Shown here piece after piece: positions 49,409-60,273 of a stretch of 64,000 nucleotides of DNA (position 1 is the stretch's first letter; each line of letters starts with the position of its first letter). Below the pieces are notes generated by a model. It did not search any database and was not told where the DNA came from. It saw only the letters and a list, made by a program, of their open reading frames with translations. The DNA is from a bacterium (GTDB lineage Bacteria > JAHJDO01): NCBI GenBank assembly GCA_030652805.1, contig JAUSPT010000024.1:37050-101049 (forward strand), read 5' to 3'. The position numbers and the translations under genes are program-made.

Positions 49409-50467
49409 ATGGATGTTTTGGATAACTTAGAGTCAATAAAGAAAATAGATGTATCTAATATGTTTGATTTGATATTGAATTTTGACTCTCAGTGCGAGGA
49501 GGCTGTTTCTGCTGCCCGGTCTTGCGATATTCCTCGGGAATATTCACAGGTTGAGAAAATTATAGTCATAGGTATGGGTGGTTCAGCAATTGGAGGAGAT
49601 ATTTTATCAAAACTTCTCATAGATGAAATAAAAGTTCCAGTATTTGTTAATCGCAATTATCGTTTGCCTAATTTTGCAGATAAGAAAACTCTTGTATTTG
49701 CTACAAGTTATTCAGGTAATACTGAAGAGACACTTTCGTCTTACAACGATGCGAAGGGACGTGGTTGCAGAATAATTTGTGTAACAAGTGGGGGAAGACT
49801 GGCTGAGAATGCAGAGTCTGACAGTCTTCCACTCATAAAAATACCCGGTGGTCAGCCTCCGAGAAGTGCGTTAGGATACATGTTTCTACCTGTGTTAATA
49901 GTTATGCAAAATCTAGGACTTACTACTTCAAAGATGGAAGATATAAGCGAAGCTATAAGTATTTTGAAGAGGTTAAAAACTGTGTGGGGAAATAAATTCT
50001 CTGATTCAAACCTGGCAAAAAAACTTGCAAAGACATTATACAATAAATTCCCTCTGATCTATTCTATAGATGGCTGTCTTGGGCCAGTAGCTCTAAGATG
50101 GAAAACACAGCTGAATGAAAACAGTAAAATTCTGGCGTACAATAATGTTTTCCCTGAGCTGGATCATAATGAAATAGTTGGCTGGGAAGGGCTGGATAAT
50201 CTAACCAAGAGTATGTCAGTCATAATACTCAGAGATAAAGGTGATTTTGAGAGAAATTCAAAGCGCATTGTTATAACAAATTCAATCATAAAAGACAAGC
50301 CAAGTGAAATTACTGAAGTCTGGACAGAGGGTAATTCTGTATTAGCCAGAATGTTTTCACTTATTTATCTTGGAGATTTTGTGAGTTTTTATCTTGCAAT
50401 ATTGTATGGAGTTGATCCAACACCTGTTGATAAAATAGAAACATTAAAGAAAAAACTGGTAGAATAA
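49409..50467 (+). CDS. Bifunctional phosphoglucose/phosphomannose isomerase (SIS domain)
   Basis: A 352-residue double-SIS sugar isomerase. GMGGSAIGGDIL and FATSYSGNTEETLSSY are the phosphosugar-binding motifs; the GQPPRSALGYMFLP segment and late PELDHNEIVGWEG (with the proton-transfer His/Glu) mark the bifunctional PGI/PMI family. It makes fructose 6-phosphate from glucose 6-phosphate or mannose 6-phosphate. Start ATG follows AGAGAGG. Confidence 0.9.
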   Translation: MDVLDNLESIKKIDVSNMFDLILNFDSQCEEAVSAARSCDIPREYSQVEKIIVIGMGGSAIGGDILSKLLIDEIKVPVFVNRNYRLPNFADKKTLVFATSYSGNTEETLSSYNDAKGRGCRIICVTSGGRLAENAESDSLPLIKIPGGQPPRSALGYMFLPVLIVMQNLGLTTSKMEDISEAISILKRLKTVWGNKFSDSNLAKKLAKTLYNKFPLIYSIDGCLGPVALRWKTQLNENSKILAYNNVFPELDHNEIVGWEGLDNLTKSMSVIILRDKGDFERNSKRIVITNSIIKDKPSEITEVWTEGNSVLARMFSLIYLGDFVSFYLAILYGVDPTPVDKIETLKKKLVE

Positions 50468-50483
50468 CAGAAGGAGGAATTAG

Positions 50484-51647
50484 ATGGTAACAAAGAGTAG
50501 CAACAACTATTTATTTACATCAGAGTCTGTAACTGAAGGACACCCTGACAAAATGGCAGACCAGATATCTGACAGTGTTTTAGATGTTATTATGGAGAAT
50601 GACCCAAATGGAAGAGTTGCATGTGAGACACTTGTTACGACAGGCATCGTATATGTTGCCGGAGAGATTACAACTTCGTGCTATGTAGATATTCCTACAA
50701 TTGCAAGAAAGACTATTAGAGAGATTGGCTATACCAGTGCTTCTTATGGATTTGATTACGAAACATGTGGTGTTCTTACTGCTATACAATCTCAGTCTCC
50801 AGACATTGCTCTCGGTGTTGATCCAGGTGGTGCAGGAGACCAGGGTATGATGTTTGGTTATGCGACTGAGGAGACAAAGGAACTTATGCCCTTGCCAATC
50901 ATGCTTGCTCATAAACTTTGCAGAAGACTGGCTAAGATAAGAAAAGAAAAAATCTTAGATTACTTAAGGCCTGATGGGAAGTCACAGGTAACGGCTGAAT
51001 ATGTAGATGGAAAACCATACCGCATAGAAGCAATAGTAGTATCAACACAGCATGATGGCGATATTGATATGAACATCTTAAAGGATGATATAAAAGAACA
51101 TGTGATAAGACCTGTTATTCCTTCTAATCTGATGGATAGCAAAACCAAGATTTTTATAAATCCAACAGGTCGCTTTGAGATAGGTGGACCGCATGGAGAT
51201 ACTGGTTTGACAGGGAGAAAGATCATAGTTGATACATACGGCGGTGTAGGCAGCCACGGTGGGGGCTGTTTTTCTGGTAAGGATTGTACCAAAGTTGATC
51301 GATCTGCATCTTATTTTGCCCGCTACCTTGCAAAGAATATAGTGGCAGCTGGTTTAACATCTGAGTGTGAGATTCAGCTGGCATATGCAATTGGAGTACC
51401 GGAACCAGTTTCAGTTATGGTAAATACATTCAATAAAGGCAAGATAGCCAAAGATAAAATTAAAAAGCTTCTTATCGATAATTTTGATATGAGCCCGAAA
51501 GGGATAATTAATCATCTAAAACTTCGCAGGCCAATCTATAAGAAGACTGCTTGCTATGGTCATTTTGGCAGGGAAGAAGCTACCTTTACATGGGAAAAGA
51601 CAGACAAAGCAGATTTTCTTAGAAAAAAGGCTGGACTGTGCTCGTGA
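50484..51647 (+). CDS. metK: S-adenosylmethionine synthetase
   Basis: A 387-residue MetK making SAM from methionine and ATP. It shows [20 protein letters not shown], the [13 protein letters not shown] hexapeptide region and GGAFSGKD-like [17 protein letters not shown] (with Cys where Ala is usual). Start follows AGGAGG. 23 bases later comes ahcY, so synthesis and recycling of the SAM cycle are in one operon. Confidence 0.96.
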   Translation: MVTKSSNNYLFTSESVTEGHPDKMADQISDSVLDVIMENDPNGRVACETLVTTGIVYVAGEITTSCYVDIPTIARKTIREIGYTSASYGFDYETCGVLTAIQSQSPDIALGVDPGGAGDQGMMFGYATEETKELMPLPIMLAHKLCRRLAKIRKEKILDYLRPDGKSQVTAEYVDGKPYRIEAIVVSTQHDGDIDMNILKDDIKEHVIRPVIPSNLMDSKTKIFINPTGRFEIGGPHGDTGLTGRKIIVDTYGGVGSHGGGCFSGKDCTKVDRSASYFARYLAKNIVAAGLTSECEIQLAYAIGVPEPVSVMVNTFNKGKIAKDKIKKLLIDNFDMSPKGIINHLKLRRPIYKKTACYGHFGREEATFTWEKTDKADFLRKKAGLCS

Positions 51648-51658
51648 TTAATATATAG

Positions 51659-52927
<1,269 letters not shown>

Positions 52928-52940
52928 CTCAGTTAATGTT

Positions 52941-53135
52941 ATGATTAAAAAAATAATAAAAACTACGACACATGCCAAACAGGCAATAGATGATCGAAAA
53001 TTCTGGCAATCACAAACGTCCGAATATAGGTTGAGTACTGTAGAAAAGCTGAGAATTGAGGCGGGGAATTTTTTGTATGAATATCCAGCAAGACTTCAAA
53101 GAACTATTAGAGTTACTCGAAAAACATCAAGTTGA
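52941..53135 (+). CDS. Small protein paired with a nucleotidyltransferase
   Basis: A 64-residue basic protein: IIKTTTHAKQAIDDRKFWQSQTSEYRLSTVEKLR, then ARLQRTIRVTRK. The pattern of an xDRxFW..x(S/T)..ERL..VE.LR helix and a closing RLxRTxRV is one I recognise from small genes directly upstream of DUF6036-type nucleotidyltransferases. It overlaps that gene by 59 bases in another frame. Possibly the partner of a toxin-antitoxin-like pair. Confidence 0.6.
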   Translation: MIKKIIKTTTHAKQAIDDRKFWQSQTSEYRLSTVEKLRIEAGNFLYEYPARLQRTIRVTRKTSS

Positions 53136-53517
53136 ATATATGATTGTCGGCGGATATGCCGTCGCTTTTCATGGTTTTCCGAGATTTACAAAAGATATTG
53201 ATATATTCTTTTCCAGTTCTTCCAAAAATGTTGAGAAAATCATAGCAGTGCTTGTTGAGTTTGGCTTTTCAAAAACTGACCTATCCCCTGAATTGTTTCT
53301 TAAAGAAGGGAATATTGTTACTTTCGGGATAGCACCTGTTCGGGTAGATTTTGTAAATAAAATTGATGGTGTGGATTTTTCAGCAGCATGTCCAAGACGT
53401 GTCAGAGGAAAGTATGGCAGCGTTGATGTTTATTTTATCGGGAAGAAAGATTTGCTGACAAACAAAAGCTCAACTACGAGAACTAGGGATAAAGCGGACG
53501 TAGAAGAATTGTCATAA
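53077..53517 (+). CDS. Nucleotidyltransferase-like protein (DUF6036/MNT type)
   Basis: A 146-residue protein: LLEKHQVEYMIVGGYAVAFHGFPRFTKDIDIFF has the GG motif of polymerase-beta-type nucleotidyltransferases and the two aspartates of KDIDIF; a third acidic residue may be Asp in VRVDFV. Many such proteins act as antitoxins or toxins that modify tRNA or proteins. The ATG at 53077 follows GCGGGG. The C-terminal end (TRDKADVEEL) is typical of the family. Confidence 0.75.
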   Translation: MNIQQDFKELLELLEKHQVEYMIVGGYAVAFHGFPRFTKDIDIFFSSSSKNVEKIIAVLVEFGFSKTDLSPELFLKEGNIVTFGIAPVRVDFVNKIDGVDFSAACPRRVRGKYGSVDVYFIGKKDLLTNKSSTTRTRDKADVEELS

Positions 53518-53525
53518 TAAAAATT

Positions 53526-56500
53526 CTACACTTCCCAGCACACACATCTAAAATTGCAATTATCGCATTTTGTTTTATCGTATTCTGAAAGCTTCTCAAA
53601 TTCAAGATTGTGAATCCTCTTCCATACGTCAATAATGAGCTTCTTCATATCTTCTGCCATTTTATCAGTTATTGTAAGCTCGAGTGTTTTATATTCTCCT
53701 TCTTCTATATCGTATTTTTTGACCGTTCTTTTTGCGGGCTCTAAAAACTCAAGTTTGCATGATGCTACTTTATAGGGCTCGGGTTGATTTTCGAGTATTA
53801 ATTTATATGCTATTAGCTGGTGAAGGTATGGGTCGCAGTCTTTATTAAGAGGGTCATTGTTGTCTGTAATGCTTTTTATATGTCTATATGCATCTCCTGT
53901 TTTGTAATCAATAACGCACACGTTTCTATTGTTTCCAACAGTATCTATTCTGTCAAACCTTCCTGAAAAAGGGATATTCTCATTTATAAATATTCCAAGG
54001 CTTTTCTCTATGAATAAAACGCACGCAGGGCTTTCAGCCTTCTTCTGATACCAGTTTCTGAGCTCCTCAACTTTCCCAAGGCAGCCTTGTTCTATCCTTT
54101 GTCCCGGGGACATATTTTCCAGACAGGTCTTAAAAACATTCTCAAAAAAACTAAATCCGGGGAGACTTCGCCTCGAGAGACTTTGTCTCTTTTTGTATAT
54201 TTCATAGGTTTTGCTCAATGCTTTGTGTACACATGTTCCAAATAGCAGGCTTTCAGTTAATTCACTTGGAATCATTAACAGGTTATTGTAGAGAAAAGAT
54301 CTCTTGCATTTTACATAGTCATTTACATTTGTTGGATTTAGGGTTATGAATTTTACGTAGTCTTTGAGAATTTCATCTGTTTGCAAAAAGGGAGGACGTT
54401 CCTTAACTGTATCTATGGAAAATCTAAGAACATGTTCTTCAGGTATAAGGCATGGTTGAGGCTCAATATCCATGTTCTTAAGAAACATGCTGGTAATGTC
54501 TTTTTCCAGAGGAGCAGCAGTAAAAAATAGATTCGCTTTAGCCCTTGTACACGCTACATAGAATAGTCTTATTTCATCGTATATATGGAGTTTTTTCATC
54601 GCTTCCAAGGAACATACACTTTCAGGTATTTGAAGAATAGTTTGCGGAATAGGTATTAGGTCTGTAATTAGTTTTTTAGGCCATTTTTTATCATGAATAC
54701 AAAAAGGAATAAAAACAGTATGAAATTCAGTTCCTTTCCCACTGTGAGCTGTTAATACTCTGACCCCTTTTTGATGAGAACTTGCAAGTATACCTTGAAT
54801 TCCTATGCCGTAAGATTGCTGCAAATTGATATTTCCCACAAAATCAGTAATCGTCATTATAGGATTGGTAGTTACCTGTTCCTTTACACACTCAATAAAA
54901 GAAGAGATTGCTCTTAAATCTCTTACTTTTAATATCTGGTCTGTTTCGTACTGTGCTAATATAAACTCCAGCATTCCGGAATCCTTTATATACTGAAGTA
55001 TTAGCTGATGAACCGAACGCGTGCCGGAATCCTTAATAAGTCTTTGAATCGCCCATGAGAATTTATGTAACTTTAGAGGTTTTTTAAGGTTGATATGTTT
55101 TGTTATTTTTAGTTGATTTGATTCTTGCTCTGTAGGCGAAGTGTTTCCTGGAAATCCTGATGTTATTTCTTCGAGGAAAGTAATTGATTTATTCCCATTA
55201 ATATTTTTCCTCTTTTTTAAGCTTACATAACTCAGCAAAGCAGTCATATCACTTACATCTATTTCAAAATAATCAGAAGCAAGTAATTCAAATATATACC
55301 TATCTGCATGCTCAGGATTATGCGAATTTACTGCAAGGTTTAGAGCTGAAAACAGCTGCCTGACACGCAGATGGGAGCTTATATCCTCCTTGCCATCTGT
55401 TACATACGGAATTCCTGTTTGCAGGAATGCATCAATAATAGGCAGTATGTCTTTTCTTGTTCTAAGGAGTATAGCTATATCGCTGTATGGGTCATCACCT
55501 GGTATAATCTTCTCTCTAACAAGCCGTTTAATTTCCTCTACAATAAAAGATACCTCTTCTCTGAGGGAACCGAATTTTAATGATTTTACCCCATTAGAGA
55601 AAACCACTGACTTTAGTCGGTGGTGCGGGACTAAAGATTTCTGTGATATTCTCTTATGCGAAGGGATTTCTTCTATGAGTTTTCTTGATATATTAAGTAT
55701 TTCAGGAGTTGAGCGATAGTTTTCTGTAAGCGTCATTTGTGTGAGATTCTTAAATCTGTCTTTTATTGTCCTGAAGTTTGCAATAGATGCGCCCTGAAAT
55801 CTGTATATTGACTGGTCATCATCTCCAACCACACATAGATTAGTTTTCTTGGGATTAATAAGACTTAGAAGCAGTTTGAGCTGAGCTTTGTTTGTATCCT
55901 GAAACTCGTCCACCATAATATAGCTAAATTTCCCCCTGTACTTTTTACCCAGATTCTTGTCATGATTCAGAATATGAGTTGCCATAATTATCATATCATC
56001 AAAATCATATCTTCCCCTCTCATCAAGAACATGTTTTTCTCCTGAATCCTTGAGCTCTTCATACATTCTGTAAACCTTTTCAAATTGGTTAAGTTTTGGG
56101 ATATGTTTTTCCTGAATAATCTCTCCGTCAGTAAAGATATTACTCAGACATTGGGAAAAATCGTCGGGGGTGATACCTTCCCTTTTTAGAATATTTATGT
56201 TTCTGATAATCTCCTTTTCATAATGATAAGGCGCTCTAAAGGGTCTGATTTGTGAGATATTATCTAAATTGTCCAGAATGTATCTTATAAGTTTGATTCT
56301 CTCTGTGTCATGCAGTTCTATTTTTTCTCCAAAGGCCTCAGATACTTCCTCTGATTCAGTAATGATGGAATTTGCAAGGCTGTGATATGTCTCAACTTCT
56401 ACAAAGTAACCGTCAGCGCCAATAATTTCAACAATCCTTTCCCTGATAGTTCCGCTAGCAGCATTGGTAAAGCTCAGGATAAGGATATTTGACGGCGAAG

Positions 56501-56651
56501 CATTGTTTCTTTTTAGTATATTTGCCGTTCTTACAGAAAGCACCTGAGTTTTCCCGGTGCCTGGTCCGGCCAGTACAACAACATGTTCTTTAATGTTGTC
56601 AACAACTGCTTTTTGTTTATCATTTAACTGGTTATAATAATTGCTGTACAT
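53526..56651 (-). CDS. UvrD/Rep-type helicase fused to a RecB-like Fe-S nuclease
   Basis: A 1041-residue superfamily 1 helicase-nuclease. Walker A AGPGTGKT lies at 28-35, with DEFQDTN (motif II), GDDDQSIYRFQGA and LTENYRS following, and motif VI VACTRAKANLFFTA near 690. The last 250 residues are a PD-(D/E)XK nuclease: GRFDRIDTVG and VIDYKTGD, enclosed by a cysteine before (VKCKRSFLYN) and three after (CDNCNFRCVC), which would bind a 4Fe-4S cluster as in AddB or Cas4. Likely works in DNA end processing or defence. Convergent with the nucleotidyltransferase pair. Confidence 0.9.
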   Translation of the reverse strand: MYSNYYNQLNDKQKAVVDNIKEHVVVLAGPGTGKTQVLSVRTANILKRNNASPSNILILSFTNAASGTIRERIVEIIGADGYFVEVETYHSLANSIITESEEVSEAFGEKIELHDTERIKLIRYILDNLDNISQIRPFRAPYHYEKEIIRNINILKREGITPDDFSQCLSNIFTDGEIIQEKHIPKLNQFEKVYRMYEELKDSGEKHVLDERGRYDFDDMIIMATHILNHDKNLGKKYRGKFSYIMVDEFQDTNKAQLKLLLSLINPKKTNLCVVGDDDQSIYRFQGASIANFRTIKDRFKNLTQMTLTENYRSTPEILNISRKLIEEIPSHKRISQKSLVPHHRLKSVVFSNGVKSLKFGSLREEVSFIVEEIKRLVREKIIPGDDPYSDIAILLRTRKDILPIIDAFLQTGIPYVTDGKEDISSHLRVRQLFSALNLAVNSHNPEHADRYIFELLASDYFEIDVSDMTALLSYVSLKKRKNINGNKSITFLEEITSGFPGNTSPTEQESNQLKITKHINLKKPLKLHKFSWAIQRLIKDSGTRSVHQLILQYIKDSGMLEFILAQYETDQILKVRDLRAISSFIECVKEQVTTNPIMTITDFVGNINLQQSYGIGIQGILASSHQKGVRVLTAHSGKGTEFHTVFIPFCIHDKKWPKKLITDLIPIPQTILQIPESVCSLEAMKKLHIYDEIRLFYVACTRAKANLFFTAAPLEKDITSMFLKNMDIEPQPCLIPEEHVLRFSIDTVKERPPFLQTDEILKDYVKFITLNPTNVNDYVKCKRSFLYNNLLMIPSELTESLLFGTCVHKALSKTYEIYKKRQSLSRRSLPGFSFFENVFKTCLENMSPGQRIEQGCLGKVEELRNWYQKKAESPACVLFIEKSLGIFINENIPFSGRFDRIDTVGNNRNVCVIDYKTGDAYRHIKSITDNNDPLNKDCDPYLHQLIAYKLILENQPEPYKVASCKLEFLEPAKRTVKKYDIEEGEYKTLELTITDKMAEDMKKLIIDVWKRIHNLEFEKLSEYDKTKCDNCNFRCVCWEV

Positions 56652-56708
56652 GACTTAATATATTAACATAAAACTGGGACACAATAAAGAAAGCCCGTTT
56701 ATATTTGC

Positions 56709-56745
56709 CATTGCGAATCCCGAATGCTTTCGGGATGAAGCAATC
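56709..56745. repeat. Dispersed CATTGCGA...AAGCAATCTC hairpin repeat
   Basis: ATCCCGAA-TGCT-TTCGGGAT (56717-56736) is a perfect 8-bp hairpin, flanked by CATTGCGA and GAAGCAATCTC. The same flanks, inverted and with another centre, occur at 60650-60682. A second GC-rich hairpin (GGGCGG/CCGCCC) lies at 56774-56795. The region 56652-56912 between the divergent helicase and DUF1016 genes holds no gene. Confidence 0.65.
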
Positions 56746-56912
56746 TCATCTTTTTGAATTTTTATATTGTAGGGGCGGGGCTTGCCTCCGCCCTTTTTCC
56801 TTTTGTCTATTTTTATTGAGGTTTTAAGTAATTTGAGGTAAGGTAATATTAAAGCAGAAGTAATTGTTCAATAGTGTATTTTAAAAGAACTTTTATGATA
56901 TAAAGAATTAGT

Positions 56913-57953
56913 ATGAAAAAGAAGTTGGAAATAAATACCACACTATACACAGACGTAAAAAAGCTGATTGAAAGTGCCCGCACTGCTGTTGCACAGACAA
57001 TTAATGTCGGTCTTACGATGCTTTACTGGAATATTGGTAAAAGAATTAATGATGAGATTTTAAAAAATAAGAGAGCTGATTACGGCAAACAAATTTTCTC
57101 TACGCTGTCGCACAAATTGACAGAGGAATATGGCAAAGGATTTTCTCGTTCAGCATTAACCAGAATGTGTTTATTTAATGAAAAGTTTCCTGATCTCAAG
57201 ATTGTTGCGACGCTGTCGCACAAATTAAGTTGGTCACATTTTATTGAAATTTTACCTCTCAGCAATGAACTCCAACAAGATTTCTATGCTCAAATGTGCC
57301 GGATTGAACAGTGGAGTGTCCGTACGCTGAGGAAAAAGATTGATTCCATGCTGTTTGAACGGACAGCTATCTCTAAAAAACCAGAGGAATTGGCAAAACT
57401 TGAACTAAAAAATCTACAGGAGAATGACAAGGTAACTCCTGATTTGGTATTCAGGAGTCCTTATATTCTTGATTTTTTAAACCTGAAAGACACCTATCAA
57501 GAAAAAGACTTAGAGAAAGCCATACTAAATAAAATAGAGCAGTTTATTCTTGAACTTGGCAAAGGTTTTACGTTCGTAGAACGGCAAAAAAGAATGATAA
57601 TTGATGATAAAGACTTTTATCTTGATATGCTGTTTTATCATCGCAAACTCAAGCGGCTTGTTGCTATTGAATTAAAGCTAGGTAAATTTAAGGCTTCATA
57701 CAAAGGGCAGATGGAGCTTTATTTGAAATGGCTGGGAAAATATGAAATGGAAGAAGACGAAGATCTGCCTATTGGTTTGATATTATGTGCGGAAGGGAGC
57801 AAAGAGCAAATTGAACTGTTGCAACTTGAAGAAAGCAATATCAAAGTTGCTGAATATATTACTAAAATTTTACCAAAGAAGTTATTAAAAGAAAAACTGC
57901 ATCAATTCTATCTGCAAAGTAAGAGTTTGATTGAAAATAGGGACAGGTGTTGA
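56913..57953 (+). CDS. PD-(D/E)XK nuclease family protein (DUF1016/YhcG)
   Basis: A 346-residue YhcG-type protein. The N-terminal DUF1016 domain (LTMLYWNIGKRINDEI, LTEEYGKGFSRSALTRM) is followed by the nuclease half, with VERQKRMIIDDKDFYLDMLFYHRKLKRLVAIELKLGKF containing the D...E-x-K active site, and YLKWLGKYE. These proteins are frequent near mobile or restriction genes; their exact role is unsettled. An in-frame duplicate STLSHKL/ATLSHKL occurs at about 63-100. Confidence 0.88.
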   Translation: MKKKLEINTTLYTDVKKLIESARTAVAQTINVGLTMLYWNIGKRINDEILKNKRADYGKQIFSTLSHKLTEEYGKGFSRSALTRMCLFNEKFPDLKIVATLSHKLSWSHFIEILPLSNELQQDFYAQMCRIEQWSVRTLRKKIDSMLFERTAISKKPEELAKLELKNLQENDKVTPDLVFRSPYILDFLNLKDTYQEKDLEKAILNKIEQFILELGKGFTFVERQKRMIIDDKDFYLDMLFYHRKLKRLVAIELKLGKFKASYKGQMELYLKWLGKYEMEEDEDLPIGLILCAEGSKEQIELLQLEESNIKVAEYITKILPKKLLKEKLHQFYLQSKSLIENRDRC

Positions 57954-58079
57954 ATAATAAGAAATTTCCGAAAAATTTTGGTTTGCAAAAAGTCGCTGTT
58001 CCTATTTTTTTACCCATATCATATACTATGAGTTGATTTCATTGTATGACCAAATTATTCGGCAAATAAAAGTTAAAGG

Positions 58080-59075
58080 ATGAGTAGAATACGATGCCAT
58101 ACCGTCCCCCAATTTTACCTAAAGTATTTTCTCATACCTAATTCTAACCTCTTTTGGGTATATGATAAGAAAGACTCCACTGCCAGAGAACAGTCCCCCA
58201 TCAATACTACCGTAATAGGTGACTATTATTTATCTTCATCAGATAAAGAAGGTAATAAAGATACGAGAATGGAAGACTTTTTTTCTGTGCTGGAGGATAG
58301 GACTAAACCATTATTTGATGCGTGGATATCTAATCCATTCAAATGGTCTGAAGATGATAAATCTTTAATTGCGATATTCTTATCTTTTATGTATACACGA
58401 GCTCCGAGAACAATTGAGTTAACAAAAGAAATGGGTGCTGTTGGTATTAATTATCGTCTTGATAAGTTAAAGGATGTTGCAAATGACGCAGGAAAATTTA
58501 AAAAGCTATATGAAGATTTTTGTGCTAGCAAAGAAGGGAAGGGTTGCAAAATTTCGTTTAAAGAATGTTCCCATCTAATGTCAGATCCACTAAAATATGT
58601 AAAAGTTCAAATCAATGAAAAACACGCTATTGGAGACAGCCTTCGTATGTCAGAAGCTATATACCGTGTTCTCATGAGTATGCATTGGGGTATAGGCTAT
58701 ATTGATGACGAGCATTTTTTTGTAACAAACGATACTCCTGTAAATATTTTTGTTCCAACCAATGACAAAAAAGCAATACTTGGTAGTGGTTTTGGTTCGC
58801 CCAAAGCAGAAATTAATTTTCCATTGTCACCAAAGCTATGTTTGCGGATAAGGCATACACCGATAAATAGATATCATCGCGTATATGCAGGTTTTGTTGA
58901 TGAAATAAACAGAAGAAGTGTTTATACAGCAGAACGTTATATTATTTCTTCTTTTAAAAGTAATAGAATTTATAAAATTGTTAAAGAAGCAGCTTCAACA
59001 TACGGAAAACCAAAGATAGATGCCGAGAAAATTAGGCAAAGATTGGAAGATGCCGGAGTGGGTAATAATCTGTAA
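58080..59075 (+). CDS. DUF4238 protein
   Basis: A 331-residue protein of the DUF4238 family: CHTVPQFYLKYFLIPNSNLFWVYDK at the start and the middle HWGIGYIDDEHFFVTNDTPV are its marks. Function unknown; these genes are scattered in accessory regions and some authors suspect a defence or nuclease-like role. The 126-base gap before it shows nothing. AAAGG precedes the ATG. Confidence 0.8.
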   Translation: MSRIRCHTVPQFYLKYFLIPNSNLFWVYDKKDSTAREQSPINTTVIGDYYLSSSDKEGNKDTRMEDFFSVLEDRTKPLFDAWISNPFKWSEDDKSLIAIFLSFMYTRAPRTIELTKEMGAVGINYRLDKLKDVANDAGKFKKLYEDFCASKEGKGCKISFKECSHLMSDPLKYVKVQINEKHAIGDSLRMSEAIYRVLMSMHWGIGYIDDEHFFVTNDTPVNIFVPTNDKKAILGSGFGSPKAEINFPLSPKLCLRIRHTPINRYHRVYAGFVDEINRRSVYTAERYIISSFKSNRIYKIVKEAASTYGKPKIDAEKIRQRLEDAGVGNNL

Positions 59076-59250
59076 CGGAAAGGGAAAAGGGGCAGAGTAT
59101 CGAAAGGGGCTAAGTTTTTATTGTTGATAAAACCGTTTTCAAATACGCATTTTGACAAAATAAGTTGTGAGGTGTTACTATCACATTAGCAACATTGTTC
59201 TTTAAAAATTAATTATTTTTCAGTTTTGCCTTAAAGAAGCTTTGGCTTCT

Positions 59251-59335
59251 CACCGCAAAGTGAGGTAGAGCTGTCATATCGCTGTCCTTCGGGATGGCGA
59301 GGGGTGGCAGTCTTTATCGGATTCACTTTGCGGTG
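59251..59335 (+). ncRNA. Possible structured RNA: 85-nt hairpin with a UUCG tetraloop
   Basis: The outer arms CACCGCAAAGTGA (59251-59263) and TCACTTTGCGGTG (59323-59335) are perfectly complementary over 13 bases. Inside, CTGTCAT pairs with GTGGCAG and CGCTGTCC pairs with GGATGGCG around a C(TTCG)G loop. Four of the inner pairs are G-U when read as plus-strand RNA and would be A-C mismatches on the other strand, which favours plus-strand RNA. It could also be a dispersed repeat. The 349-base gap 59076-59424 holds no other feature. Confidence 0.35.
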
Positions 59336-59424
59336 GCCGATATAGATGTTTGCGCCCCTTTTTTATTGGGAAGTGGACTAGAATGAGATATAATGGTTTT
59401 AAGAAAATAAAAATAGGAGATCCA

Positions 59425-59874
59425 ATGAACACAAAAAAAGGCTTTCTAAGATTAACAATTATTTTTTCAATTATTGTATATGCGATAACATTTGGGGTTT
59501 GTTTTATGGACTTTAATAATTATCGTCCTGATTATAGAATGAAAAGTAAATATAAGGCTACTGATAAAGAGACTGGAAAAACAGTTGCTTTTGATTGGGA
59601 AGGAGTAAATCCGCCTACTGAAAGTGATTTAGAGGAGATTTTTGCAAAAGCTAGAAATATATCCTCCCCCAAAACATTTAATCTTGATGTTAAACCTAAA
59701 ATTCTCACCGATGATGATATTAGACGATTTGATGCTAAAGAAAAATATGACAATGCTAAACTTAGCCTCTTATTAACTCCTTTGGCGTTTTTTGCGGGAG
59801 TTTGGAGTCTGTGGATAATCTATTTTATTATTAGAGTTCTATCTGTTTGGGTAATAAGAGGATTTAAAAAATAA
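59425..59874 (+). CDS. Small membrane protein with two transmembrane segments (1)
   Basis: A 149-residue protein: a short basic start (NTKKGFLRLTI), membrane segment about 10-30, a hydrophilic loop (31-110) with KATDKETGKTVAFDWEG, and a second membrane segment (about 117-140). The start shares KKGFLRLT.I.SIIV with the next protein, and the last segment shares the W-x-I-Y pattern, so they are paralogues. ATG at 59425 follows AGGAG; upstream in-frame ATGs lack a site. Function unknown. Confidence 0.65.
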   Translation: MNTKKGFLRLTIIFSIIVYAITFGVCFMDFNNYRPDYRMKSKYKATDKETGKTVAFDWEGVNPPTESDLEEIFAKARNISSPKTFNLDVKPKILTDDDIRRFDAKEKYDNAKLSLLLTPLAFFAGVWSLWIIYFIIRVLSVWVIRGFKK

Positions 59875-59883
59875 AGGAAAAGA

Positions 59884-60273
59884 ATGAATAAGAAAAAGGG
59901 ATTTCTGAGACTTACGCTGGTATTATCGATTATAGTAGGTATCCTATCAGGTGTAATTGGATATATTTCATATGAAGCTATGAATTTAGACCTAAGACCA
60001 TTAGAACTTAAACCAATCAGATTAAGTGATATTCCCGATACATTACCTACGCCAGGTTTTGTGCCCGATAAGCCAACACCAAGCTTTATACCAGATAAAC
60101 CCACATCTGGATTTGTTCCTGATGAAGTAATACCAGAATGGTCAAAAGTTACAGCTGGAATACTATGGCTGATTATAGGTTTTATTTCAGTTTGGACAAT
60201 CTATGGCTTTATAAGATGGTGTATTATTAACCTTACAACATGGATAATTATAGGATTTAAGACAAGTCAATGA
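59884..60273 (+). CDS. Small membrane protein with PDKPT repeats (2)
   Basis: A 129-residue relative of the preceding protein. A membrane segment at 11-30, then a proline-rich loop with three repeats of 10-11 residues (TPGFVPDKP, TPSFIPDKP, TSGFVPDEV), then a second membrane segment (about 88-110) and an amphipathic end. Repeat copy number may vary among strains. Its stop overlaps the next start. Confidence 0.65.
   Translation: MNKKKGFLRLTLVLSIIVGILSGVIGYISYEAMNLDLRPLELKPIRLSDIPDTLPTPGFVPDKPTPSFIPDKPTSGFVPDEVIPEWSKVTAGILWLIIGFISVWTIYGFIRWCIINLTTWIIIGFKTSQ

Noticed and set aside
50468-50483. Possible SAM riboswitch before metK
   Set aside because: Only 16 bases lie between the isomerase stop and metK, with no room for a riboswitch; none was recognised further upstream.
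56774-56800. GC hairpin followed by a T-run as a terminator
   Set aside because: No plus-strand gene ends before it; the upstream gene runs on the minus strand. It is better seen as part of a dispersed repeat.
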